11,849 bases of DNA from an uncultured Alphaproteobacteria bacterium (GCA_937900435.1 CALCEG010000146.1:1-11849), one strand, 5' to 3'. Positions 1 to 7,461 are shown, counted from the first letter of the stretch. Notes: a model not told the origin generated them from the letters alone. Translations and numbers: made by a program.

Positions 1-2
1 TA

Positions 3-98
3 TTATCAGGAATAATAAAAATGTTACATCCATTTATGCCATATGTAACTGAAGAAATATATCAAAAATTACCAATAAAAGAATCTGTAGAAATAAAA
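3..98 (+). other. Valyl-tRNA synthetase C-terminal fragment joined in frame to glycosyltransferase
   Basis: In frame from base 3 the translation reads LSGIIK and then MLHPFMPYVTEEIYQKLP. This closely follows the anticodon-binding region of bacterial ValRS, where the conserved run is of the form LLHPFMPFVTEEIWQ-LP. The match fades after about residue 24 (KES), and the following residues lead into glycosyltransferase sequence. No other ValRS domain follows, so this is a fragment: either a recombination or assembly join, or the tail of a disrupted valS. The exact join cannot be placed better than about bases 85-125. Confidence 0.75.
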
Positions 99-3000
99 GT
101 TTCTGGTTATGCTGCGCAAGTGTCTCCATTTGAACCTGGGATGTTAGGAAAAAATATTTTAACGTTTACAAATCCTGCGCCTTGGAATAAATTGTTTAAG
201 ACAACTTTATTTGCGGATGAAAATATTCGCTTTTTGAATACTAGGGTGTGTAATGATTTTACATGTGTTTGTTCCTTGTTTTGTGTAGCTGATAAAATAA
301 GCGTGATTCAAAAAAGTTTTGTTAATTATAGAACTGATACAAAAACAAATTTGAGTCATGATAGGTCAAAGCATATCGATTGTTGGGCGGTTTCGGCAAA
401 TGCACTGGTAGATAATTTGAAAAAATTAAATTTGTTGGATAAATATAATGATGCGTTGCCAAAGTTTGTTCGAAATTCTTATTTTTATGAATTGTCAAAC
501 TGTTCGTTGCAGGATATGAAAAAGTATGTCCCAATTATGAAAAATAATTTGAATGAATATTTATATGATAAGTTGTTAAAACCATGCAAGGTATCGGTTG
601 TTATTCCGGTGTATAACGTTGAAAACTATTTGGCGCAATGTTTAGATTCTGTATTGAATCAGACTTTGACAGATATAGAAGTTATTTGTGTTGATGATGA
701 TTCAACGGACAAATCGCTGAAAGTTTTAAATGATTATGCAAATAAAGATGTGCGTGTTAAAGTTATACAACAATCACAACAAGGTCCGTCTGTTGCAAGA
801 AATAAAGGAATTTTATTGGCGCAGGGTGAATTTGTTGCGTTTATGGATTCTGATGATTTTTATCCTGATAATAATGTGTTGAACGATTTATATAATGCTG
901 CAAAAAAGGAAAATGTAAAAATCTGTGGTGGCAGTTTGAAATATTTAAAAGATGGGAATATAGTTACACCAATAGAACCAGAATATTCTTTTGATAGTGA
1001 TAAAAAAATAAAATATGTGGACTATCAATTTGATTATGGGTTTACCAGATTTATATATAATAGACAATTTTTGACAGATAATGATATATGTTTTCCAGAC
1101 TTGGTTATGCAAGAAGACCCGTTGTTCTTTGTTAATGCAATGAGTAAAGCCGGTGATTTTTACGCAATGCATCGTGATGTTTATATTTATCGCGTTTCAT
1201 ATAAGGATAAGAATTTTACTTATTTAAAAGCAAGAGATATTGCAAAAAGTTTTTATGCATCATTAAAGATTTGTGCAGAAAATGCTTGTTCAAAATTGTA
1301 TTATGAAATTTGTAAGAGAATTGTAAATAATTATTTCATAGTTAATGTCTTTAAGTACTTGGTAGATGATAATGGTAAGTATGACGACAGTTTGGTTAAA
1401 TTAATAGAATCTTTGGATTATAGAATAATTTATCAGGAAAATTCGAATTTTGTATTGCCGAACTTTTATAAAAATGTATCAGATTTATGTAAAATATCTG
1501 TAATTATTCCGGTGTATAATGTTGAAAAGTACTTGGAACAATGCTTGGATTCTGTGATAAATCAGACGTATAAAAATCTGGAAATTATTTGTATTAATGA
1601 TGGTTCTACTGATAATTCGTTAACGTTGCTAGAAGGGTATGCAAAAAAAGATAAACGTATAAAAATAATATCAAAAGAAAATGAGGGCTTAAGCGCAACA
1701 AGAAACCTGGGGGTAAGAGAGGCAACAGGTAAATATGTGTTCTTTTTAGATTCCGATGATTGGTTAGAATTAACTTGTTTTGAAGATTTGTTCAATGCGA
1801 TAGAATCTAATAAAGCTGATTTGTGTGTGTATGGGTTAACACGCTTTGACGAAACGGATAATAAATATATTGTTCCTGATAATTATTTTAATTTGTCGTG
1901 TTATCAAAATGTATTAAACAAACAAATTTGTACATATTTAGATATAAAAAATTCTTTGTTTAGACGGTGGGAAAGTGTTCTTAAATTGTATAAAAGAGAT
2001 TTCTTGGTTCAAAATAATATTGTCTTTACAGAAAAAGTATTGTTTGAAGATATTTTCTTTCATGTTCAATCGGTTTTGTCGGCTAAATCGATTTGTTTTT
2101 GCGATAAAAAATTATATTTCTATAGGGTTAATAGACCAAGTTCTATTATGAATGTAAGTAAATCGAATGTTAAATTATTGGATATATTTAGGGCTTTTGA
2201 AGATATAAAACATTTGTTGGAACGTAAAAATATAGACACTTTAAATGAAGAATTTGTAGAATTTATGTTTAAACAAATGAATTTTCATTATTCTCGCTGT
2301 AGTACAGAAGAATTAAAGAATACGTTTGCAGATAAAGTGAAGGGTTTTGTGGAAACAACAAACTTTGTACAAGAAATTATAAAGAATAACAGTCTTTATA
2401 CAAAGCAATACAATTATTTGATTCAAAATGGTAAAGTTTCAGTAATTATTCCAGTGTATAATGTCGAAAAGTATTTGGCACAATGTTTGGATTCTGTGAT
2501 AAATCAGACTTATAAAAATTTAGAAATTATTTGCGTTAATGACGGCTCAACCGATAGGTCCTTGGCAATATTAGAACAATATGCAAAGCGCGATAACAGA
2601 ATTAAAATCGTTTCGCAAAAAAATGCAGGATTAAATGGTGCGCGTAATACTGGTTTGAGAAATGCAACTGGTGCGTATATTACATTCTTGGACAGTGATG
2701 ATTGGATTGATGCAGACTGGGTCGAAAAAGCCAAGGAGGCAGCAGTTGTAAATAATGCCGATATGGTAAAGTCTGGATATTTGCATTATTTTGAAGATAG
2801 GGTGGAACCAGATAATATTAATAAAATTATAGCAGACAAGGCTGCAAAAGGACAGTGTTTGGCGGTTAATGAAAATAATATCGTTGTGTGGGCGACACTG
2901 TATGATAGGTGTTTTATTGAAAAAAATAATTTGTACTTTGACCCAGATATTCGTAAACACGAAGATATTTTATATACGTTAAAGGCGACTTTCTTGGCAA

Positions 3001-6000
3001 ATAAAATTGTGCCTTTGGCGGACACCTATGTAAATTATAGACGTACGTCATCAATATTAAGTTTGTTTAATAAAAGCGTTTATGATTTGTTCCCAATTAT
3101 AAACGACAAAGCCATAGATATGTTGAATGAATTAGATTGTGAAAAAATTGATTATGTTGCAGCAGTTAAACGTCTGTGGTGGCGTGCAAATGATGCCTAT
3201 GAGAAACGTAATCAGGCAGAAGATCTGACACAGCAAGAATTGCAGGAGTATTTAGATAAAACGTACGGTGTTTTCAAAAAAGTTCGTTGGCCATACGATG
3301 TTTTTGATACAGAAGCGATAAAAAAATTAGGAATCGTAAAGAATAATAAAAATGCGTTGCTTGTTGAAATTAACGATTTTCATGGTGAATGTTTGCCAGG
3401 ATATTGTAAGTATTTGTTGGATTTGGGCTATAATGTTGATGTGTTGGTTAACAAAAACTTGGAAAAAGAATCGCCAATGCGTGTGTTTAACGGAAATCCA
3501 CTTGTAAATACGAAATATATCGCAGATAAACAGATTTATGATTTGTTGAATTCTGATGCTGTCAATGATTATGAAGTTTGTTTGTTTAATTCGCATATGA
3601 TTTATACGGATGTTGGCTTTCAGTCGGTGTTTAATTTCATAAAAACAAGACATAAAAAAACAAAGTTCATATGTGTGGAACACAGATTGGAATATTTGCC
3701 AGAATTAACATGTAAGGCAAATGCGCTGGTGTTGAAAAAATTTAATAATCATAAAAATACTTTTGAGGTTAATCCGCATTATTTCGGTGAAGTTCAAAAA
3801 CATAATAAAAACAGGATTGTTAATTTTGTCGTTGCAGGAAATATTCAAAAAGCGCGTAAAAATTTTGACTTGTTAATTGATTCAGTAAAAGAATTGGTGG
3901 ATAGCGGTATAAATAATTTTAAAATTACTGTTATTGGAAAAGGTAAACTGGATAATTTACCAGAAAATATTAAAAAGTTCTTTGATGTTAAAGGGCGATT
4001 GTCTTATCCAGATTTGTATAATTTTGTATCAAATGCTGATTTCTTTATGACATTGTTAGATCCAAAATTAGCGGAACATGACCGGTATTTAAATTTGGGT
4101 ACGTCAGGCAGTTTTCAGTTGATTTATGGATTGAATATCCCATGTTTGATAGCGTCTAAATTTGCAAAAGTGCATCATTTTTCATCAAAGAATGCGGTCT
4201 GTTATAATAAAAATTCGGAAGTCGTATCGGCGATGAAAAGGTGTATTAATATGACGGATTCTGAATATGACGAATTAAAAGATGGTTTGAAAAAAACAGC
4301 AGATAATATTTATAAATCCTCATTGGAAAATCTTCAAAAAGCGATAAGCAGAAAATCAAAAAGATTTTTCGGATTGGGGTGGTTGTTATTGCCGTATTAT
4401 TTGATTGCAAATATGTTTATGAAGCAAATTAAGAAAAAAGAAACAAATTTCTTTGTTTCATTAGGTGAAAATTGTTTCGTAAGAACTGTTTTGACAAGAC
4501 ATCAATTGAAAAAATCAAAACAAATGGGGGAATTATCTTGTCCGTTTGATTTGTGTGTTTCTTCTTTACCGAAAATAAATTATATAATAAGAAATTTGTT
4601 TAATGATTATTTTCAAGGATTGGATTTTGATAATAAAAAAGAAATGTTTGTTAATTCAAGACTTGGGTTGATGTATAATCATGATACTGATTGTAAAACA
4701 AAAGAAGAGATTATTGCAAGATATCAGGAAAGAATAAAAAATTTCTTGGCGTTGAGAAAAAGAAAAAAATTGGCATTTGTGTTTAGTACGGTCGAGGTAA
4801 GCGCAGATGTTAATCAGATTAATGATTTGTATCGTGCTGTGTCGTATGTGTTTAAAAATACGAAGATTTGTTTCATTGTTCTTGATGTTTCAAAAGAGAA
4901 AATAAAAAATACGCAATTTCTGTTGAAAGAGATTAATTATAAACATATTCCACATCCTTATCCAAATTATTGGGGGGAATGGTATAAAAGTGAATTTTTT
5001 AACTCGCAATCGGGAAAAGCGTTTGAACATAATGTATGTGATTTTGTAAAAAGTGTATGTAGTAATAAAAAAGCTTTTTGTAGATATTCATTATTTAGAA
5101 ACAAAAAGTATACTTTGTCTGCGCGCAAAAAAGAAATAAAGGAGCTGCCACTGTTGAATTCTGATGCGTTTATATCCTTGGGGGATGCGTGTCAGCCGGC
5201 ATATTGGTTGCAAAAAGCGGGGTTGAGAAAGTTTGCTTTTCCTTTTGACTGGATGATGCAGTATGGTTTGGATTTTGTTTTGGATACTTTAAAATCTGGA
5301 CAATTAAAATGGTTTGAAAAATCTTTAGAACTGGCGGTTGGCAGTGAATATCGTCATGTCAAAGACCTGTCGTCAGGAATGGTTTCGTTGCACCATTTTC
5401 CAAAAGAGTATTCTGTTCAGGATTATAAACCTGTGTTTAAGGCCATCTTTGGTCGCAGAAATAGTAGATTAAAAAATGTGTTGTCTGATGCAAAAAATAT
5501 CTGTTTTGTAATGAGCAGAAATGATAGCGTGTCAGAAATATTAAGGTTTATGCAAAGTATATCAAATTTGTATCCAAATTGTAAGTTCTGTGTTGTAAAT
5601 GTTCGTCACAATTTGAATGATAATAAAGTTTATGAGTACAAGTTAAATAAAAAGTGTATGATGTATGAGGTCTGTGCGAATAATATAAATGAAAACGGGG
5701 CAGACAGAAAAACAAATGAACTTTTCTGGATTGGAAATACTAAATTGTGGACGGGGATAGTTAATAAATTTAAACAAAATGATTTTATTTTTGATACAGA
5801 AGATAACGTAAATCAAGAAGAATTGTTGGCGATGATTAGCCTGCAACAAAAGGTTTCTTTGACTAAATTTGATAGCGTATTAGAATCAATTAAAAATGAT
5901 GTTTTAATGAAAATAGATGAATTGGATAAAAAATTAATCCAACAAAAGCAAGATTTTACAAAACTTGTTGAATCGGATGTTTGTGGGTTAATAAACAAAA

Positions 6001-7460
6001 TTGAGACGGGGATTTCTGATTTGTCTAAATCTGTATCTGATGAATTAGATAAAAAATTATTCCAGCAAAAACAGGATTTAACAAAACTTGTTGAATCGGA
6101 TGTTTGCGGGTTAACAAACAAAATCGAGACGGGGATTTCTGATTTGTCTAAATTAATTGATGTCAAGTGCAAAGATTTAGATGATAAAATACAAGTTAAT
6201 ACAGGTGGTTTGAAAAAAACTTATCAAGATTTGTTGAATAATCAAAGTCAAAGTTTGTCTGAAAAAATCGAGCTAAACAAACATGCTGTCTTGAAAGAAA
6301 TCGCGGGGATTGACGAACAATTGTATGATTTAGTAAAGCATGTTTTAGTATCGACATGTTCTGATAATAGGTTGTCGGAAAATTTGTCTAATACAGATAA
6401 TAATAATCCTGTGTTGGAAAAATCATTAAGAGATTTAGGCAGTTTTTATTATTTGCCGAATAAAGGTAATTTAGGTGATGTTTTGTTGGCTTTTTCAACA
6501 TATCAATATCTGGATGCGCATAAGTTCAATTATTCTGTTTTTGATATGACAAAGATTGACCAATATACAGAACCGTTTAATTTTGTTTATGGAGGTGGCG
6601 GAATTTGGTATACGCCATATAGAAATGACTATCAGGAAATATTAAATGTGTTTAAAAATCCATTGCTGAAAAAATGTGTGGTTTTACCGTCCAGTTTTTC
6701 TGAATGTCCAGATGTTATCGATTTGTTTGATGAAAGATTTGTCGTATTTTGTCGCGAAGAAAAAAGCTATAATTATTGCAAGTCTTTGAACGCCAAGGCA
6801 AAGTTTTTGTTGGCCAACGATATGGCAGTTGATGCGAATATGAGTGCATTGGGTGGCGGTTTGTTTAATGCAGACAATTTGCATAAATTCTTGGCTGATA
6901 AAAATAATATTGTTAACTTGAAAAACGTTTTGTTTAGAAGATATACATATTTATATGACAGGTTGATGGATAAAGTAAAAACAATAGGAAATAAGAAAGT
7001 TGCATATATGTTGCGTGCAGATAAAGAAGCTATTAATAGTAATGTTGTTTCTGATATAGATTTGTCTGCGTTCGGTGGCGGGTATTGCACTGATAAATCA
7101 TACGATTATATATTAACGTTGATGTTTACAGCGGTAATAAAAATGTTTGATGTAATCGTGACAGATAGATTGCATGTGGGTATTTGTGCAGCAAAATTAG
7201 GAAAACAAGTAATTTTGTTGGATAATTCTTATGGAAAAGTATCGTCTGTATATAATTATTCTTTGAAAGACTTTAAAAATGTTTCTATTGTATCACAAGA
7301 TGATTTAGATAATGCGGTTCAGAAAGTTGCAAAATCAGAAGAAAGTGCTGTTCTGGTTGATAAATCTTGTTGGTTACCGGTTACGTTTTTGGATTTTGTA
7401 AAAATCTATGGTAGTATTGAAAATGAATATGGTATAGAAAAACGATTTTGGGGTAAGTAA
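3..7460 (+). CDS. Giant multidomain glycan-assembly protein (GT2 x3 plus partial, GT-B, DUF1796 x2, coiled coil, pyruvyltransferase); 5' end not in window
   Basis: A single uninterrupted frame, open at the window's left edge, encodes at least 2485 residues. Numbering here starts at the ATG at 21. Visible modules are: a ValRS-like scrap (1 to ~25); the C-terminal half of a GT2 enzyme (~30-188); three GT2 units starting at 190, 491 and 805, each with a DSDD metal/nucleotide motif (276-279, 577-580, 891-894); a GT-B-like domain (~1107-1448); a hydrophobic stretch (1449-1470); two DUF1796-like domains (~1476-1700, ~1708-1927); a coiled coil (~1929-2124); and a polysaccharide pyruvyltransferase domain (~2138-2450). 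The likely role is cytoplasmic assembly and decoration of a surface polysaccharide, by family inference; substrates cannot be read from sequence. The ATG at 21 has an AGGA at 8-11 and could serve as a start, but homology to ValRS continues upstream of it, so the true N terminus is uncertain. The stop lies one base before the next gene, implying an operon. Most bacterial proteins with these domains carry only one or two of them. Confidence 0.9.
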   Translation, partial: LSGIIKMLHPFMPYVTEEIYQKLPIKESVEIKVSGYAAQVSPFEPGMLGKNILTFTNPAPWNKLFKTTLFADENIRFLNTRVCNDFTCVCSLFCVADKISVIQKSFVNYRTDTKTNLSHDRSKHIDCWAVSANALVDNLKKLNLLDKYNDALPKFVRNSYFYELSNCSLQDMKKYVPIMKNNLNEYLYDKLLKPCKVSVVIPVYNVENYLAQCLDSVLNQTLTDIEVICVDDDSTDKSLKVLNDYANKDVRVKVIQQSQQGPSVARNKGILLAQGEFVAFMDSDDFYPDNNVLNDLYNAAKKENVKICGGSLKYLKDGNIVTPIEPEYSFDSDKKIKYVDYQFDYGFTRFIYNRQFLTDNDICFPDLVMQEDPLFFVNAMSKAGDFYAMHRDVYIYRVSYKDKNFTYLKARDIAKSFYASLKICAENACSKLYYEICKRIVNNYFIVNVFKYLVDDNGKYDDSLVKLIESLDYRIIYQENSNFVLPNFYKNVSDLCKISVIIPVYNVEKYLEQCLDSVINQTYKNLEIICINDGSTDNSLTLLEGYAKKDKRIKIISKENEGLSATRNLGVREATGKYVFFLDSDDWLELTCFEDLFNAIESNKADLCVYGLTRFDETDNKYIVPDNYFNLSCYQNVLNKQICTYLDIKNSLFRRWESVLKLYKRDFLVQNNIVFTEKVLFEDIFFHVQSVLSAKSICFCDKKLYFYRVNRPSSIMNVSKSNVKLLDIFRAFEDIKHLLERKNIDTLNEEFVEFMFKQMNFHYSRCSTEELKNTFADKVKGFVETTNFVQEIIKNNSLYTKQYNYLIQNGKVSVIIPVYNVEKYLAQCLDSVINQTYKNLEIICVNDGSTDRSLAILEQYAKRDNRIKIVSQKNAGLNGARNTGLRNATGAYITFLDSDDWIDADWVEKAKEAAVVNNADMVKSGYLHYFEDRVEPDNINKIIADKAAKGQCLAVNENNIVVWATLYDRCFIEKNNLYFDPDIRKHEDILYTLKATFLANKIVPLADTYVNYRRTSSILSLFNKSVYDLFPIINDKAIDMLNELDCEKIDYVAAVKRLWWRANDAYEKRNQAEDLTQQELQEYLDKTYGVFKKVRWPYDVFDTEAIKKLGIVKNNKNALLVEINDFHGECLPGYCKYLLDLGYNVDVLVNKNLEKESPMRVFNGNPLVNTKYIADKQIYDLLNSDAVNDYEVCLFNSHMIYTDVGFQSVFNFIKTRHKKTKFICVEHRLEYLPELTCKANALVLKKFNNHKNTFEVNPHYFGEVQKHNKNRIVNFVVAGNIQKARKNFDLLIDSVKELVDSGINNFKITVIGKGKLDNLPENIKKFFDVKGRLSYPDLYNFVSNADFFMTLLDPKLAEHDRYLNLGTSGSFQLIYGLNIPCLIASKFAKVHHFSSKNAVCYNKNSEVVSAMKRCINMTDSEYDELKDGLKKTADNIYKSSLENLQKAISRKSKRFFGLGWLLLPYYLIANMFMKQIKKKETNFFVSLGENCFVRTVLTRHQLKKSKQMGELSCPFDLCVSSLPKINYIIRNLFNDYFQGLDFDNKKEMFVNSRLGLMYNHDTDCKTKEEIIARYQERIKNFLALRKRKKLAFVFSTVEVSADVNQINDLYRAVSYVFKNTKICFIVLDVSKEKIKNTQFLLKEINYKHIPHPYPNYWGEWYKSEFFNSQSGKAFEHNVCDFVKSVCSNKKAFCRYSLFRNKKYTLSARKKEIKELPLLNSDAFISLGDACQPAYWLQKAGLRKFAFPFDWMMQYGLDFVLDTLKSGQLKWFEKSLELAVGSEYRHVKDLSSGMVSLHHFPKEYSVQDYKPVFKAIFGRRNSRLKNVLSDAKNICFVMSRNDSVSEILRFMQSISNLYPNCKFCVVNVRHNLNDNKVYEYKLNKKCMMYEVCANNINENGADRKTNELFWIGNTKLWTGIVNKFKQNDFIFDTEDNVNQEELLAMISLQQKVSLTKFDSVLESIKNDVLMKIDELDKKLIQQKQDFTKLVESDVCGLINKIETGISDLSKSVSDELDKKLFQQKQDLTKLVESDVCGLTNKIETGISDLSKLIDVKCKDLDDKIQVNTGGLKKTYQDLLNNQSQSLSEKIELNKHAVLKEIAGIDEQLYDLVKHVLVSTCSDNRLSENLSNTDNNNPVLEKSLRDLGSFYYLPNKGNLGDVLLAFSTYQYLDAHKFNYSVFDMTKIDQYTEPFNFVYGGGGIWYTPYRNDYQEILNVFKNPLLKKCVVLPSSFSECPDVIDLFDERFVVFCREEKSYNYCKSLNAKAKFLLANDMAVDANMSALGGGLFNADNLHKFLADKNNIVNLKNVLFRRYTYLYDRLMDKVKTIGNKKVAYMLRADKEAINSNVVSDIDLSAFGGGYCTDKSYDYILTLMFTAVIKMFDVIVTDRLHVGICAAKLGKQVILLDNSYGKVSSVYNYSLKDFKNVSIVSQDDLDNAVQKVAKSEESAVLVDKSCWLPVTFLDFVKIYGSIENEYGIEKRFWGK
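110..587 (+). other. Truncated GT2 unit: C-terminal half only
   Basis: Residues ~30-188 resemble the acceptor-side half of GT2 enzymes: a TNPAPWNKLFK motif (~51-61), then a partner strand-helix region, then VNYRT near 102-106, as seen after the DxD core in such enzymes. The N-terminal core (VSVIIPVYN and DSDD) is absent, being replaced by the ValRS-like piece. The ND pair at the expected ED site is common in relatives. On its own it should not bind nucleotide-sugar. About 110-130 residues appear to be missing compared with the ~300-residue period of the following units. Confidence 0.65.
588..1490 (+). other. GT2 glycosyltransferase unit A
   Basis: Residues 190-490 start with KVSVVIPVYNVENYLAQC, carry the GPSVARNKG loop and the FMDSDD metal-binding motif (276-279), and have a QED motif with the E365/D366 pair expected for the catalytic base region. 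This is a GT-A fold, inverting family 2, transferring a sugar from a nucleotide donor. Oddity: the usual DDGSTD signature reads DDDSTD, with Asp227 in place of Gly. Confidence 0.85.
1491..2432 (+). other. GT2 glycosyltransferase unit B
   Basis: Residues 491-804 form a complete GT2 unit: KISVIIPVYNVEKYLEQC, then INDGSTD, then GLSATRNLG, then FLDSDDW (DSDD 577-580), then FED with E676. The first 41 residues match unit C at 38 positions. All standard GT-A motifs are intact, so it is probably active. The acceptor and donor cannot be read. Confidence 0.88.
2433..3335 (+). other. GT2 glycosyltransferase unit C
   Basis: Residues 805-1105 form the third complete GT2 unit: KVSVIIPVYNVEKYLAQC, VNDGSTD, GLNGARNTG, FLDSDDW (DSDD 891-894) and HED with E981. 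It ends with a charged helical tail (WWRANDAYEKRNQ and onward) before the GT-B-like domain. Probably active. Confidence 0.88.
3336..4364 (+). other. GT-B-like glycosyltransferase domain
   Basis: Residues ~1107-1448 show the two-lobe pattern of GT-B enzymes. The N-terminal lobe has LLVEINDFHGECLPGYCKY and the LGYNVDVLV strand. The C-terminal lobe begins FVVAGNIQKARKNFDLLI, continues with ITVIGKGKL and the LSYPDLYNFVSNADFFM segment, and has a GTSGSFQLIYGLNIPCL region typical of donor-binding sites in GT4-like families. This is fold-level recognition; family and sugar are uncertain. Confidence 0.7.
4365..4440 (+). other. Internal hydrophobic segment with basic flanks
   Basis: Residues 1449-1470 (FFGLGWLLLPYYLIANMFM) are strongly hydrophobic, preceded by RKSKR and followed by KQIKKK. 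This could be a membrane-associating or re-entrant helix that docks the glycosyltransferase half on the inner membrane, or a leftover C-terminal anchor from a formerly separate glycosyltransferase. The symmetrical positive flanks do not suggest a simple spanning segment. Confidence 0.5.
4446..5120 (+). other. DUF1796-like domain, copy 1
   Basis: Residues ~1476-1700 begin FFVSLGENC with Cys1485, followed by CPFDL (PFD 1508-1510) and YNHD with His1554. This pattern (SLG-x-x-C, PFDW, then a His) matches the DUF1796 family described as putative papain-like cysteine peptidases; its biochemical role is not established. The PFDW tryptophan is Leu here, so this copy is slightly divergent. Confidence 0.65.
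5142..5800 (+). other. DUF1796-like domain, copy 2
   Basis: Residues ~1708-1927 contain FISLGDAC with Cys1724, FAFPFDWMM (PFDW 1741-1744) and HHFPKEY with His1791/His1792. The Cys-to-His spacing is 67-68 residues, close to the 69 of copy 1. This copy keeps the canonical PFDW. Later strands (ICFVMSRND, FCVVNVRHN) resemble the C-terminal half of the family. Confidence 0.7.
5805..6390 (+). other. Coiled-coil rod between DUF1796 and pyruvyltransferase domains
   Basis: Residues ~1929-2124 are rich in Lys, Glu, Asp, Gln and Leu/Ile with hydrophobic residues at 3-4 and 4-4 spacing and almost no aromatic residues or prolines, as expected for a long helical coiled coil. It contains the tandem 41-residue repeat and ends in a polar Asn/Asp/Ser linker before the final domain. 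It probably oligomerises the protein or holds the C-terminal enzyme at a set distance. Confidence 0.7.
5916..6161 (+). repeat. 123-bp in-frame tandem duplication (2 x 41 codons)
   Basis: Unit 1 is 5916-6038 and unit 2 is 6039-6161. The first 38 codons of each differ at 9 of 114 bases (about 92% identity) and at 3 residues; the last three codons diverge. Both begin DELDKKL and include TKLVESDVCGL and KIETGISDLSK. The duplication is recent compared with the GT2 duplications in the same gene, and lengthens the coiled coil by 41 residues. Confidence 0.95.
6432..7457 (+). other. Polysaccharide pyruvyltransferase domain
   Basis: Residues ~2138-2450 carry hallmarks of the WcaK/AmsJ/CsaB/EpsO-type family: FYYLPNKGNLGDVLLAF with GNLGD at 2149-2153, a glycine-rich YGGGGIWY (Gly 2191-2194), VFCREEKSY, and the C-terminal VTDRLHVGI (DRLHVG 2382-2387). 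The family transfers a pyruvyl ketal from phosphoenolpyruvate to a sugar; the DRLH region belongs to the donor-binding half. Here it would decorate or cap the glycan made by the upstream glycosyltransferase domains, an inference from position. Confidence 0.85.
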
Positions 7461-7461
7461 A

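Larger units (their letters stand above)
588..2555 (+). repeat. Three dispersed in-frame copies of a GT2 N-terminal segment
   Basis: Copies start at 588, 1491 and 2433, one per GT2 unit, each about 120 bases. Copies B (1491-1613) and C (2433-2555) differ at 17 of 123 bases, mostly at synonymous positions, giving 38 of 41 identical residues. Copy A is more divergent. They are paralogous coding repeats, not a mobile element, and are potential substrates for recombination or assembly collapse. Confidence 0.85.

Noticed and set aside
21..23. ATG at 21 as the true start of the giant gene
   Set aside because: AGGA at 8-11 makes it possible, but ValRS-like sequence continues in frame before it, so the SD resemblance is probably fortuitous; left unresolved.
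5916..6161. CRISPR-like or non-coding tandem repeat
   Set aside because: Only two abutting units of 123 bases with no spacers, and the reading frame runs straight through with mostly silent differences.
5813..6172. Antisense 119-codon open frame with an internal repeat
   Set aside because: It mirrors the tandem repeat of the coiled coil on the opposite strand; no ribosome site or independent protein signature.
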